Positions 1 through 8,975 are shown, numbered from the stretch's first letter. The stretch is 64,000 nucleotides of DNA from Micromonospora rhizosphaerae (GCF_900091465.1 NZ_FMHV01000002.1:2604001-2668000); one strand, 5' to 3'. The notes: generated from the letters alone by a model not told the origin. A program made the numbers and translations.

Positions 1-2048
1 AGGTCCAGCGCCTCGGCCAGCAGCCAGCGCTCGAAGTTGTTGGCCCGCAGGTGCCCGGCGAGGGCCCGGGCCACCCGGGCCTCCCGCTCGTGGCCGGCCC
101 GCTGCTCGCGCAGCCCGGCGGCCTGTTCGCGCCGCTCGACCAGCCGGCGCAGCTCGGCCTCGGCGCGTTCCACCGCCACGGCAGCGGCCCGGACCGGGTC
201 GTCCGGGACGTCCAGCCCGGCGTCGGTGAAGAGGCCTCCGATCCGCTCGTCGACCGCCCCGGCGGCCGTCCGGGCCTCGGTGACCGAGGCGGCCAGCCCG
301 ACCCGCTCGGCGCGCCGCCGGTCGGCCTGCTCACCAGCCCACGCGGCCAGGGCGGCCCACGCGGCGGCCACGTCGTCGCGTTCCGCGGTCGGCGGGCCGA
401 ACCGGGCCAGCCCGTCCCGGGTGGTGTCGAAGTCCCGCCACGCCGTGCGCAGCCGCTCCTCGGCGCCGTCGAGCGCCCCACGGGCCCGTCGGGCGGCGTC
501 CCGGCCGGCGCGCACGGCGGCCGCCGCCTCCTCCAGCGCCCGCCGCAGCCGGGCATGCTCGTCGAGATCCCGGCGCAGCGCCGCCGGGGTGGCCGCACCG
601 GAGAGCTGCTCGTCCAGCTCGGCCAGCCGGTCCCGGAACTGATCGTGCTGGGCGCGGGCCCGCAGCAGCACCCGCTCCAGGTCGCGGGCGGCGGCATCGC
701 GCTCCTGCACCACCCGCTTCGCCGCCTCGGTGGCGGCGCGGGCCGCCTTCCCGGCGGCGGTGGCCCGGGCCACCGCCGACCCGGCGGGCACCGCCGGCAC
801 CCGGGTCACCACCTGCTCGCACACCGGGCAGGGCGCGCCGTCGACCAGGTGCGCGCGGAGCGCGACGGCCTGGTCGGTGGCCTTCGCCGCCTCGTGCGCG
901 CGGAACGCCGCCTCCAGCTCCGCGTCGGCGCGCTCGGCCGCCACGCGGGCCGCGGCCAGGGCCTGGGCCGCCGCGTCGTGCTCCGCCTGCGCCGCGGTCA
1001 CCGCTACCCGCACGGCCGCGGCCTCGCCGGTCAGCCGGTCCCGGTCCGCGTGCGCCTTCAGCAGCAGGCGCAGCGCGCTCTCGTCGCCGGCCCCGGCCAG
1101 CTCGCCGCGCAGCTTCTCCTCCCGCTCCTCGGCCAGCGCCACCGCGGTGGCCGCCTCGTCGGCGGCGGCCCGGGCGGCGGTGACGGCCTGGGCCAGCTCG
1201 GCGATGCGGCCCGGCGCCCGCACCCCGGCCAGCACGGCCAGCTCGGCGTCGAGGGCGGCCAGCGCCGCCGTCGCCTCCCGCGCCGTCGCTCGGGCCCGCT
1301 CCAGCTCCGGTACGGCCACCGCGACCGCCCCGGCCAGCTCGCGCATCCGGCCCACCCGCTCCTCGGCCGTGGCCAGCGCCGCGTCGTCGACGTCGGTGAG
1401 CCCGCCCAGCACCCGGTCGACGGCCTCCAGCTTCGCCTCGGCCTGGCCGGCACGCTCGGTGGCCCGCTTCTGCACCTCCTCGTAAACGCCGAGGCCGAGC
1501 AGGTTGACCAGGATCTGCTGCCGGGTGGCGGGCTTGGCGTGCAGGAAGTCGGCGAACTGCCCCTGCGGCAGCAGCACGCAGCTGGTGAACTGCTCGTACG
1601 GCAGCCCGACCGCCGCCAGCACCGCCTGCTCCATCTCGGCGGGGGTGCCGGCGACCACCTGGCCGAGATCCTCCGGGCTGAGCCCGGTGTCGAGCTTGGT
1701 CACGTCGAAGCCGGCGGGCATGAGCTGCAACCCGGCATTGGCGGTCTTGACGGTGCCGCGGCCGTCCCGGCGGACCACCCGGGTCGCCACGTACCGGTCG
1801 CCGGCGGACTCGAAGACCAGCCGGACGCGGGCCTCGCTGGCCGAGGGGGCGAGCGCGTTGGCCAGGCCGCGGGCACCACCCCAGCGGGGCACGGTGCCGT
1901 AGAGGGCGAAGCAGATCGCGTCGAGCACCGTCGACTTGCCGGAGCCGGTCGGGCCGACCAGGGCGAAGAAGTCCGCGTCGGTGAAGTCGACCGTGGTCTC
2001 CTCGCGAAAGACGGTGAAGCCGGCCATGTCCAGCCGCATCGGTCGCAT
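1..2048 (-). CDS. sbcC: SbcC-type SMC-like exonuclease subunit, C-terminus outside the window
   Basis: ATPase subunit of the SbcCD (Rad50/Mre11-like) complex, which processes DNA ends and hairpins. The N-terminus reads MRPMRLDMAGFTVFREETTV and is followed by a Walker A motif GPTGSGKST around residues 31-39. A long, Ala/Arg/Glu-rich coiled-coil region follows, with a zinc-hook CPVC at 819-830. About 683 codons are present; the second coiled coil end and the ABC signature/Walker B lie left of position 1. The ATG at 2048 overlaps the sbcD stop as TGATG, so the two are translationally coupled. Family assignment is firm from the P-loop, the zinc hook and the sbcD neighbour. Confidence 0.95.
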   Translation of the reverse strand, partial: MRPMRLDMAGFTVFREETTVDFTDADFFALVGPTGSGKSTVLDAICFALYGTVPRWGGARGLANALAPSASEARVRLVFESAGDRYVATRVVRRDGRGTVKTANAGLQLMPAGFDVTKLDTGLSPEDLGQVVAGTPAEMEQAVLAAVGLPYEQFTSCVLLPQGQFADFLHAKPATRQQILVNLLGLGVYEEVQKRATERAGQAEAKLEAVDRVLGGLTDVDDAALATAEERVGRMRELAGAVAVAVPELERARATAREATAALAALDAELAVLAGVRAPGRIAELAQAVTAARAAADEAATAVALAEEREEKLRGELAGAGDESALRLLLKAHADRDRLTGEAAAVRVAVTAAQAEHDAAAQALAAARVAAERADAELEAAFRAHEAAKATDQAVALRAHLVDGAPCPVCEQVVTRVPAVPAGSAVARATAAGKAARAATEAAKRVVQERDAAARDLERVLLRARAQHDQFRDRLAELDEQLSGAATPAALRRDLDEHARLRRALEEAAAAVRAGRDAARRARGALDGAEERLRTAWRDFDTTRDGLARFGPPTAERDDVAAAWAALAAWAGEQADRRRAERVGLAASVTEARTAAGAVDERIGGLFTDAGLDVPDDPVRAAAVAVERAEAELRRLVERREQAAGLREQRAGHEREARVARALAGHLRANNFERWLLAEALD

Positions 2049-3196
2049 CAGTGGTCGACCCCCTCGAGGAGCTCGTCGAAGAGTTCCTGGACGCCCTCGT
2101 CGGCGTGCCCCCGGCTGCTCAGGTAGTCGGCGAAGAGCTCGTGGGGGGAGCGGCCGGCGCGCTGGGCGGTGCGGGTGCCGCTGCCGGGCACGGGAACCAG
2201 CTCGGGGTCGATCCGGATCTCCAGCGCGCGGGGCAGCAGCTCCTGCACCTCCTCGCGGAGCCCCGCTCGGGGCTGCTCGCGGACGTACACCCGCAGCCAG
2301 CCCTCCGGCGCCTCGATCTCGGCGAGCTGGGCCAGGGTGCCCCGGACGGTGCGCAGCGGGACCGCCCCCGGCACCGGCACCTCCCGGATCTGGGCGGCGG
2401 TGGTCGCGGTGACCTCGACGACGGTCACCGAGCCGACGTTCTCCTGCTCGCCGAAGTCGACGGCGAGCGGGCTGCCGCTGTAGCGCACCGGGCAGGGCCC
2501 GATCACCCGCTGGGAGCGGTGCAGGTGGCCCAGCGCCACGTAGTGCGCGTTGCCGGGGAAGACCGTGGCCGGTACGGCGTACCCGAGGACGGTGTGCGCG
2601 TCCCGCTCGCCGCCGCCGGTGCTCGCGCCGACCACGGTCAGGTGGGCGGTGACCAGGTGCACCCGGTCGGGCTCGGTGAAGCCCTCGGTGAGCCGGGCCA
2701 GGACCCGCCCGAGGTGGTCGGCGTACGTCTGGTTGGCCTCGGCCGCGGTCAGCTCGTACATCTCCACGGCGCGGACGGCGTACCGCTGGGAGAGGAAGGG
2801 CAGCGCGGCCAGCTGCCAGCGCTCGCCGTCGGCGGTGACCCCGTCGATGATGTGGTCGGCCGGATTGTCCCGGACGCTGCCGCGCAGGGTGATCCCGGCC
2901 GCCTCGGCCCAGGGGCGCAGCGCGTCGAGCGCCGCGCCGTTGTCGTGGTTGCCGCCGATGGCGACCACGTCCGCCCCGGTGCGCCGCAGCGCGGTCAGCG
3001 CCCGGGTCACCAGCCGGGTCGCCTCCGGGGTGGGCGCCGCGGTGTCGTAGAGGTCACCGGCCACGATGACCAGGTCAGGGCGCTCGGTGCGGGCGGTCTC
3101 GATCACCTGGGCCAGCACCTGCTTGTGCTCCTCGGCCCGGGACTGCCCCTTGAGGACCTTGCCGACGTGCCAGTCGGAGGTGTGCAGGATCTTCAT
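2048..3196 (-). CDS. sbcD: SbcD-type exonuclease subunit (Mre11-like metallophosphoesterase)
   Basis: Nuclease subunit of SbcCD. The 382-residue protein starts MKILHTSDWHVGKVL, with the metal ligands D8 and H10. GDLYD, GGNHDNG and LGHLHR follow in the usual order of a calcineurin-like phosphoesterase with two Mn ions. Length is normal for the family. It lies 15 bases downstream of the HerA-like gene and its stop overlaps the sbcC start, which gives an operon herA-like/sbcD/sbcC read leftward. An unusual Thr-rich cap domain is not seen, and nothing looks truncated. Confidence 0.95.
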   Translation of the reverse strand: MKILHTSDWHVGKVLKGQSRAEEHKQVLAQVIETARTERPDLVIVAGDLYDTAAPTPEATRLVTRALTALRRTGADVVAIGGNHDNGAALDALRPWAEAAGITLRGSVRDNPADHIIDGVTADGERWQLAALPFLSQRYAVRAVEMYELTAAEANQTYADHLGRVLARLTEGFTEPDRVHLVTAHLTVVGASTGGGERDAHTVLGYAVPATVFPGNAHYVALGHLHRSQRVIGPCPVRYSGSPLAVDFGEQENVGSVTVVEVTATTAAQIREVPVPGAVPLRTVRGTLAQLAEIEAPEGWLRVYVREQPRAGLREEVQELLPRALEIRIDPELVPVPGSGTRTAQRAGRSPHELFADYLSSRGHADEGVQELFDELLEGVDH

Positions 3197-3211
3197 GGGT
3201 GGTCACCGCCC

Positions 3212-4960
3212 TCAGAACGGAATGTCGTCGTCGGTGGGCCCGGAGCCGACCACCGCGAACGGGTCGGCCGACTGGGTGATCGAGCGCAGCGTCTCCGACG
3301 GGGCGCGGCCGGCCTCGGAGACCCGGGTCGCCCAGGCCGGGAAGGGGAACTCCAGGCAGAGCGGCACCGGGATGTCTGGCTGGTTGACGAACATGGTGCC
3401 CGGCTTGGCCAGCAGCGCCCGCTGGCGCTGGGCCGGCGGGAGGAAGCCGTACTCGGGACGGGACGCCTCGGCCGGGTCGAGCCGGCCGACCACCCGGATC
3501 GCCGAGTTGGTGACGATCCGCCGTTCCACCTCGCTCGCCGTCTGCTGCGCGCCGACCAGGATCACCCCGAGCGAGCGGCCGCGCTCGGCGATGTCCAGCA
3601 GCACCTCCTTGATCGGCGACGAACCCTCGCGCGGGGCGTACTTGTTGAGCTCGTCGAGGACGACGAAGAGCAGCGGCTTGGCGGTGCCGGCCTTCTCTTT
3701 GCGCTCGAACTCGCTCTTGAGCGTCACGCCGACCACGAACCGCTGTGCGCGGTCCGGCAGGTTGTGCAGGTCGACCACGGTGACCTGGGCGGACTCGGCG
3801 GTGTTGATCGAGTGGGGGCGGCGGGTGGCGAGGTCGCCGCGGATGAGCCGGCCCAGGTCCTTCTTGCTGCCGATCAGCCGCCGGGCGAACGCGTTGACCG
3901 TGCCCAGGCCGACCGCGCTGCCCGCCCAGTCGGCCCGGGTCTCGTCGTCGTTGAGCTGCTCGACGATGTGGTCGACCAGGTCGCCGTACGACCCGAGCCG
4001 GACGCCGTCGATGCTCACCCCGCCGTCGGCGGGCTGGGCGTACCGGGCCAGGTGGGCGGCGACAGAATGCACCACCATCGTGTACTGCTGGCGCTCGTCG
4101 TCGGCGTCGGCGAAGACGTACGGCAGGAGCCGGTCGGCGCAGAACTCGCTCAGCGTCCAGTAGAAGCTGTCCACCCCGGTGAGCCGACTGCTCACGTCCG
4201 GCGTGCCGGAGGAGTCGCCGACCCGGGGCGGGGCATACACCCGCACGTCGGGGAAGGCGCCGGCGGCCAGCCCGAGCTGCGCGTAACCGGCCCGGGTGGC
4301 CTCGTCGAGCCGGGCGTTGGGGTGGTCGAGAAAGAGCAGGTCCTCGCCCTTGACGTTGAAGATCAGCGCCTTGGCGTTGACCGCGTCGCCGCCGAGCACG
4401 CCGGAGCGGAAGACCGAGTAGAGGAGGAAGGTGGCGAAGCTGGTCTTGGTGGCCACCCCGGAGATGCCGGAGATGGAGACGTGGGCGCCCCGGGTGCCGT
4501 CGAGGAAGTCGGCGTTGAGGTAGACCGGGACGCCGTCGCGACCCATGCCCATCGGGATCCGGCGTTCCATTCGGTCGAAGTGCAGCGCGCGGGCCCGGGC
4601 GTCGCCCTCGGCCCGGTGCACGACGGCCCCCGGGGTGGGCGGGACGTAGAACTCCGGGTCGACCCGGGTGGTGGTGATCTCGGCGGCCTCCTGCACCTGC
4701 GCGGGGAGGGTGCCGTCGGCGATGGCGAAGACGTCGGAGTCGAACTGCGCGCCCTCGTGCCGGGCGCGGACCTGGGTGACCACGCCGGCGATGGTCACCG
4801 GCTCCCGGTCGGGCAACTCCCGGCGGGTGACCACCACGTCGTCGAGCTGGAGATAGCTGCCGGGGGCGACGGCGGTCCAGAAGGTCAGCGGGGTGGCGTC
4901 GGCGGTGCCGAGCACCCGGCCGACGCCTTCGCCGGGGCCGTCGAGCAGGTCGTCGGTCAT
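3212..4960 (-). CDS. HerA/DUF87-family ATP-binding protein
   Basis: Probable DNA-translocase-like ATPase of the HerA/FtsK superfamily (582 residues). The N-terminal barrel-like region (about residues 1-130) precedes the ATPase core. The Walker B is clear (LLFVVLDELNKYAP), and an arginine/sensor region VGAQQTASEVERR follows. The expected P-loop reads GISGVATKTS, so the invariant Gly before Lys is Thr. I chose the ATG at 4960 because GGAG sits 8 bases upstream; longer frames upstream are GC-driven. In archaea HerA works with Mre11-Rad50 and NurA in end resection. Here the gene leads the sbcD-sbcC operon, which supports the same kind of role by inference; no NurA gene is visible in the window. 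Confidence 0.85.
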   Translation of the reverse strand: MTDDLLDGPGEGVGRVLGTADATPLTFWTAVAPGSYLQLDDVVVTRRELPDREPVTIAGVVTQVRARHEGAQFDSDVFAIADGTLPAQVQEAAEITTTRVDPEFYVPPTPGAVVHRAEGDARARALHFDRMERRIPMGMGRDGVPVYLNADFLDGTRGAHVSISGISGVATKTSFATFLLYSVFRSGVLGGDAVNAKALIFNVKGEDLLFLDHPNARLDEATRAGYAQLGLAAGAFPDVRVYAPPRVGDSSGTPDVSSRLTGVDSFYWTLSEFCADRLLPYVFADADDERQQYTMVVHSVAAHLARYAQPADGGVSIDGVRLGSYGDLVDHIVEQLNDDETRADWAGSAVGLGTVNAFARRLIGSKKDLGRLIRGDLATRRPHSINTAESAQVTVVDLHNLPDRAQRFVVGVTLKSEFERKEKAGTAKPLLFVVLDELNKYAPREGSSPIKEVLLDIAERGRSLGVILVGAQQTASEVERRIVTNSAIRVVGRLDPAEASRPEYGFLPPAQRQRALLAKPGTMFVNQPDIPVPLCLEFPFPAWATRVSEAGRAPSETLRSITQSADPFAVVGSGPTDDDIPF

Positions 4961-5182
4961 CGGCGGACTCCGGTCGGCTGGTCGTCTCGGTCGCGGGGCA
5001 CGAGGAGCATCCTGCCCGAGGGATGCGACAGGTTGCCACGCGACGCGGCGGATGCCACGCCACCACCTCTCACCGGAACGGGGCGTGCGCGCTCCGTCAC
5101 CGGATCGTGGCCATTTCCGCCCGCCTGCGGCCAGCCGCGAGAACAATGCAGGTAGCCGACATCCCGGGCGCGAGGAGCGACC

Positions 5183-6817
5183 GTGACTTCATCAGGCGGC
5201 CGATGGGTTGCGCTGCTGGCCCTCGCCGTGCTGCCGCCGGTAATGGAGGCCGCCGTGCTGGTCGGCATCGGCTTCCACGCCGCCCGGGGCCTGGCTCCCC
5301 AGGTCACCGCCGTCTGGCCGTACGACTCATACCACGACCTGCGCTGGCTGCTCGTCTACCACAACTCCTGGTCGGCTTTTGTGCTCGGCCTGCTTGCCCT
5401 CATCGCGTTCCGTGGCCTGCTCTCGGCGGGGCTGACCGCGTCGGCCTGGCCCGGGCAGGTGGACCGTCCCTCGTTCGGTTGGCTCGTCAGGCGGAACCTG
5501 GAGGTCGCCGCGCTCGCCGCGGTGATCATCTCTCCGTGGGCCGCACTCTCGGTGGCGTTCTCCACGGTAGCGCTCTCCTGGTACCTGCTCTCCTCGCTCG
5601 TCCCGATGCTGCTGCTCGCCCCGTTCCTGCAGCGGGCGGGGGTGGTCGCCCGCTGGTGGCGGGGTCTGCCCACGATCGAGTTGCTCGGGTGGTCGCTGCT
5701 CAACTTCACCGTCCTCACCGTCGCCGCCGCCCTCATCGCGAGCGTTCCGGGCTGGTGGCCGGTCGCGGTGGCCGCCCTGTCCGGGGTGGCGAACGCGCTG
5801 CTCTGGCGGCAGACCGTGGCCGCGGCCGTGCTGCCTAAGCGCATTCGTTGGGCGCGGGTCCCGGTGGCACCGATCGCGATCGTGCTCATCATGGCCGCCG
5901 CGGTGGGATCGCAGTCGCTGACCGGCCTGCTGGTGGGCAGGCCGGGGGAGTGGCGTCCCCCCATCATCTCGCAGCGGCTGCCGGACCGGGTCCCGCACGC
6001 CGTGATCGCCATCGCCGGGCACGATTCGCAATGGGACGGACGGCCGGCGGCGGATCCGCGGGTCGAGCGTTTCTCCTACCGGGGGCTCGACGGCCAGGGC
6101 CGGCCGCTGCCGTACGGGCCGAGGGACACCCACCAGTCGTTGGAGGAGAGCGCGGTCCTGCTCGAGGCGCACGTCGACTCGCTGCACCGGCGTACCGGTA
6201 GGCCGGTGGCCCTGCTCGGGCAGAGCGAGGGCGCCATGGTGGCGCGCATGTACCTGGAGAAGGTGTCGAGGCCGTCCCCGGTGGAGGCGGAGATGCTGTT
6301 CAGCCCGCTGATCCAGCCGGGGCGCGCCTACTATCCGCCCCCTGGACACAGCGGTTGGGGGGTGGCCACGGGCTGGGGGCTGCGGGCGATCTTCGCGGTG
6401 GCGAACGTGCCGCAGAAGGTGAAGAGCAGTCCCGACCAGCCGTTCATCCGCTCGGTCCTCGTCAACGCACCGTTCTTTCGCAACCGCACGCTCTGCCCGG
6501 TGCCCGGGGTGCGCATGATCGCGTTCCTGCCCACGGTCAGCGCGGCGGAGGCGCCGCCCGGCGAGTACAGCCGGATCCCGACCTTTCAGCTGCCCGCCTT
6601 CCACGGCGGCCTGCTCGGCCGCCGCGCCGCCGAGGTGCGCGTAATGGACTTCCTGGCCGGTGATCCAGTCGAGCAGCCGAGACGGGAGTACGGCCTGCTG
6701 CAGCGGTTGGGTGCCGCGTGGCAGCCGCCTCCGCTCGCGCTGCCCCTCAACCCGGTCTGGTCGCCCGAGCGGGAGGCCGACCCGGCCCTCACCGGCCGCA
6801 TCTGCGAGCCCCGCTGA
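5183..6817 (+). CDS. Polytopic membrane protein with C-terminal alpha/beta-hydrolase-like domain
   Basis: A 544-residue protein that I do not recognise as a named family. Residues about 8-28, 56-78, 100-150 (two segments), 165-210 (two) and 230-250 are hydrophobic and would span the membrane about seven times. The rest is soluble and contains GQSEGAM, a GxSxG nucleophile elbow, and a later AFHGG that could hold the catalytic His, as in lipase/esterase folds. The GTG start is chosen for the GAGGAG 6 bases upstream. It is monocistronic, divergent from the HerA-like operon and convergent with the next gene. An extracytoplasmic lipase-like activity is inference only. Confidence 0.75.
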   Translation: MTSSGGRWVALLALAVLPPVMEAAVLVGIGFHAARGLAPQVTAVWPYDSYHDLRWLLVYHNSWSAFVLGLLALIAFRGLLSAGLTASAWPGQVDRPSFGWLVRRNLEVAALAAVIISPWAALSVAFSTVALSWYLLSSLVPMLLLAPFLQRAGVVARWWRGLPTIELLGWSLLNFTVLTVAAALIASVPGWWPVAVAALSGVANALLWRQTVAAAVLPKRIRWARVPVAPIAIVLIMAAAVGSQSLTGLLVGRPGEWRPPIISQRLPDRVPHAVIAIAGHDSQWDGRPAADPRVERFSYRGLDGQGRPLPYGPRDTHQSLEESAVLLEAHVDSLHRRTGRPVALLGQSEGAMVARMYLEKVSRPSPVEAEMLFSPLIQPGRAYYPPPGHSGWGVATGWGLRAIFAVANVPQKVKSSPDQPFIRSVLVNAPFFRNRTLCPVPGVRMIAFLPTVSAAEAPPGEYSRIPTFQLPAFHGGLLGRRAAEVRVMDFLAGDPVEQPRREYGLLQRLGAAWQPPPLALPLNPVWSPEREADPALTGRICEPR

Positions 6818-6848
6818 CCGCCCGCGGCGCTCCGACCACTCGGCGGCC

Positions 6849-7271
6849 CTACGGCTGCCGGCCGGGCGGCGCGGCACCGCGGCGGACCAGCAGCCGGATG
6901 GCCGCGCCGTTGAGCCCCACCACCAGCACCGACCGGATCGGCGCGTAGGGGAAGAGGAGCAGGTCGGCGGCGATCGCCAGCACGGCTGCCGCGATGGCGA
7001 ACCGGACCGTGGCCCGCCGGCCGGTGAACACCAGCAGCCCGGCGACCATGACCGCCGCGCCGATCGCCACGTGCAGCCAGGCCCAGCCGGTGATGTCGAC
7101 CCGGTAGGCGCTCTGCCGCGTCACCACCACGAACGGATCCCCCATCGTGTTGGCATACGCGGTGATCACGTCGACCAGGCCGGAGCCGGCCAACAGGCCA
7201 CCGGCGAGCAACGGCCGGCGTCGGCCGTGGACCGCCACCTCGCCGGCTGCCTGCGGTGAGCCCATTTCCAC
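6849..7271 (-). CDS. Small four-helix membrane protein, function unknown
   Basis: About 140 residues; an in-frame ATG two codons later (7265) is an equally good start. After a short basic N-terminus there are four hydrophobic helices, roughly residues 20-40, 60-82, 88-106 and 112-128, joined by short loops, and an Arg-rich tail. The repeated WAWLHVAIGAAVMVAGLLVF pattern resembles the DUF7144-type small actinobacterial membrane proteins, but that is only a resemblance. It is convergent with the hydrolase gene, 31 bases away. No catalytic motif is visible. Confidence 0.7.
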   Translation of the reverse strand: MEMGSPQAAGEVAVHGRRRPLLAGGLLAGSGLVDVITAYANTMGDPFVVVTRQSAYRVDITGWAWLHVAIGAAVMVAGLLVFTGRRATVRFAIAAAVLAIAADLLLFPYAPIRSVLVVGLNGAAIRLLVRRGAAPPGRQP

Positions 7272-7358
7272 AGCTTACGGACGGTGCGGCCGGGTCGGAC
7301 CCGATCCTCGTCCAGATCGCCGGACCAGCCTCGTGGACGTGCTGGACGGGGCGGTGAG

Positions 7359-8144
7359 TCAGGCGGCGGGCGCGGCGCCGGCCGGTGGCGGCTCGGCCGC
7401 GTCCCGGGCGTACCGGAGCATCAGCACGCCGTCCTCGGCGGCGAGCACGTGCCGCAGCGGCAGCCGGCGCGGTGGGCTGGCGTCCCCGGCCGTGATCCGG
7501 CCCGCGCCGGCTCCGGCCAGCAGCGGCGTGACGGTGAGGCAGAGCTCGTCGACGACGTCGGCCGCGGTGAGCGCGCCGAACAGGTACGGGCCACCCTCGC
7601 AGAGCAGCTGACCCAGCCCGCGTCGGCGCAGCTCGGCGAGGCCGGCGGCGAGGTCCACCCGGTCGCCGCCGCAGCGGATCACGTCGGCGACCTCGGTCAG
7701 GCCGGGCGGCGGCTCGGCGGCATCCCCGGTGAGGATGAGCGGACGGACCGGCGCGTCGGCGAAGGCGCCCTGGGCCGGGTCGAGGTCGAGCGAGGCGGAG
7801 ACCACCACCAGCGTGGGGTATTCGGCCAGGCCGTGCTCGCGGCGCCAGGCCCGGCGCGGCTCGCTGAGCCGGACCGACCCGTACCCCTCGTGCCGCAGCG
7901 TGCCGGCGGCCACCACCAGCCCGTCACAGAGCATCCGCAGCAGCCCGAAGACCCGCTTGTCCGCTTCGCCGGACAGCCCGGCGGAGTACTCGTCCACCGT
8001 GACCGCACCGTCGATGCTGGACACGAAGTTCACCCGCAGGTGGGGCCGGTCCGCGCGGCCGTAGAGCGCGGCCAGCTCCGAATCGGTCAGCGGCGCTGTC
8101 GCCGGTGCGGGCCAGACCCGGGAAATCGGGACTTCGCCGCTCAT
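7359..8144 (-). CDS. RibD C-terminal/dihydrofolate-reductase-like pyrimidine reductase
   Basis: A 261-residue single-domain protein of the RibD-C (DHFR-like fold) family. These are NADPH-dependent reductases that in riboflavin synthesis reduce the ribosyl side chain of the deaminated pyrimidine. Diagnostic stretches are RVNFVSSIDGAV near residue 38, GLLRMLCDGLVVAAGTLR near 70, and LCEGGPYLFGAL near 185. The deaminase half of RibD is absent and no riboflavin genes are near, so a stand-alone or unrelated reductase role is possible. The ATG at 8144 gives the usual family N-terminus; a longer open frame upstream is antisense to the next gene. Confidence 0.85.
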   Translation of the reverse strand: MSGEVPISRVWPAPATAPLTDSELAALYGRADRPHLRVNFVSSIDGAVTVDEYSAGLSGEADKRVFGLLRMLCDGLVVAAGTLRHEGYGSVRLSEPRRAWRREHGLAEYPTLVVVSASLDLDPAQGAFADAPVRPLILTGDAAEPPPGLTEVADVIRCGGDRVDLAAGLAELRRRGLGQLLCEGGPYLFGALTAADVVDELCLTVTPLLAGAGAGRITAGDASPPRRLPLRHVLAAEDGVLMLRYARDAAEPPPAGAAPAA

Positions 8145-8294
8145 TCGCTCGCCGGACCGGTGACCGGAGGGGTCGGTCGGGGGGTACGGTGCTGGCAGTC
8201 GCACCAGTTCCGCCCCGGACAGTCGTCGTGCCGTCGTTCGCGGCACGCTCGGCAGATCATGCTGGCAGCCTATGCCGAGGGAGGATGGGACAGC

Positions 8295-8840
8295 ATGCCG
8301 CGTCAGATCTTCCAGCTGAAGGTCGCCCTGGCCGGGGTCCGGCCGCCGGTGTGGCGGCGGGTGCTGGTCCCCGGCGGCTACACCCTCGACCGGCTGCACC
8401 GGGTGGTGCAGTACGCGATGGGCTGGCGGGACTGCCACCTGCACTCGTTCGAGATCGACGGGCTCCAGTACGGCGAGCCGGACCCCGACGGCGAGCTGGC
8501 CCTCCGCGACGAGCTGGACGTCCGCCTGGACGCGGTGGTCGGCAAGGGCAGCCGGTTCCACTACACCTACGACTTCGGCGACTGGTGGGAGCACGACCTG
8601 CTGGTGGAGGACGTCTGCACCGCCGACCCGGACGAGCGCTACCCCTCCTGCGTCGACGGGGCGCGGGCCTGCCCACCGGAGGACGTCGGCGGCCCGTCGG
8701 GCTACCTGGTCCTGCTGGCCGCCCTGGCCGAACCGGGCCACCCCGAGCACACGGCGATGCGGGAGTGGGCCGGCGCGCGCTTCGACCCGGACGCCTTCGA
8801 CGCCGCCCGCGCCTCGACCCTGCTGCGCCGCCTCTGCTGA
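8295..8840 (+). CDS. Plasmid pRiA4b ORF-3 family protein
   Basis: A 181-residue protein that starts MPRQIFQLKVALAGVRPPVW and carries the family's hallmarks: WRRVLVP, LHRVVQYAMGW, YTYDFGDWWEHDL and CPPEDVGGPSGY. The family (PF07929) is widespread in bacteria and has no proven function. The start has GAGGA 7-12 bases upstream. It is divergent from the reductase gene and followed by the regulatory region of the cellobiose operon, which it does not appear to join. It could also start at 8260, giving a few more residues. Confidence 0.85.
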   Translation: MPRQIFQLKVALAGVRPPVWRRVLVPGGYTLDRLHRVVQYAMGWRDCHLHSFEIDGLQYGEPDPDGELALRDELDVRLDAVVGKGSRFHYTYDFGDWWEHDLLVEDVCTADPDERYPSCVDGARACPPEDVGGPSGYLVLLAALAEPGHPEHTAMREWAGARFDPDAFDAARASTLLRRLC

Positions 8841-8907
8841 TCGGGTCGGCCCCGCTGAGCCTGAAGGGCCCCGTCGACGCGTCGCGGACGAACGACGCGG
8901 TAACGAA

Positions 8908-8921
8908 ATGGAACGCTCCCA
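8908..8921 (+). promoter_or_regulatory. Second, imperfect CebR-type operator
   Basis: ATGGAACGCTCCCA keeps 11 of 14 positions of the classical CebR palindrome and has an intact right half (CGCTCCCA). It lies upstream of the -35 box, 54 bases before the perfect site measured start to start, about five helical turns. A weaker auxiliary operator that helps looping or cooperative binding is inference. Confidence 0.45.
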
Positions 8922-8929
8922 TCGGTCTA

Positions 8930-8959
8930 TTGACACTCTCTGACATCGACCGGCAGGCT
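8930..8959 (+). promoter_or_regulatory. Candidate promoter of the cellobiose operon
   Basis: A perfect -35 TTGACA at 8930-8935 is followed after 18 bases by CAGGCT at 8954-8959, a fair -10 for high-GC actinobacteria. The start point would fall inside the operator just downstream. The 5' leader to the binding-protein gene would be about 120 bases. Confidence 0.55.
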
Positions 8960-8961
8960 TG

Positions 8962-8975
8962 TGGGAGCGCTCCCG
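8962..8975 (+). promoter_or_regulatory. CebR (LacI-family) operator
   Basis: TGGGAGCGCTCCCG matches 13 of 14 bases of the palindrome TGGGAGCGCTCCCA, known from Streptomyces as the CebR operator released by cellobiose/cellotriose. It lies immediately after the -10 element, the right place to block initiation. The cognate regulator is encoded at the end of the same gene run. Confidence 0.85.

Noticed and set aside
51..2126. Long plus-strand frame opposite sbcC
   Set aside because: Its product is Gly/Pro/Arg/Leu-rich with no motifs and is the complement of a gene with zinc hook and P-loop. The same holds for the long plus-strand frames at 2051-5155 and 44527-47001 and the minus-strand frame at 51494-54121.
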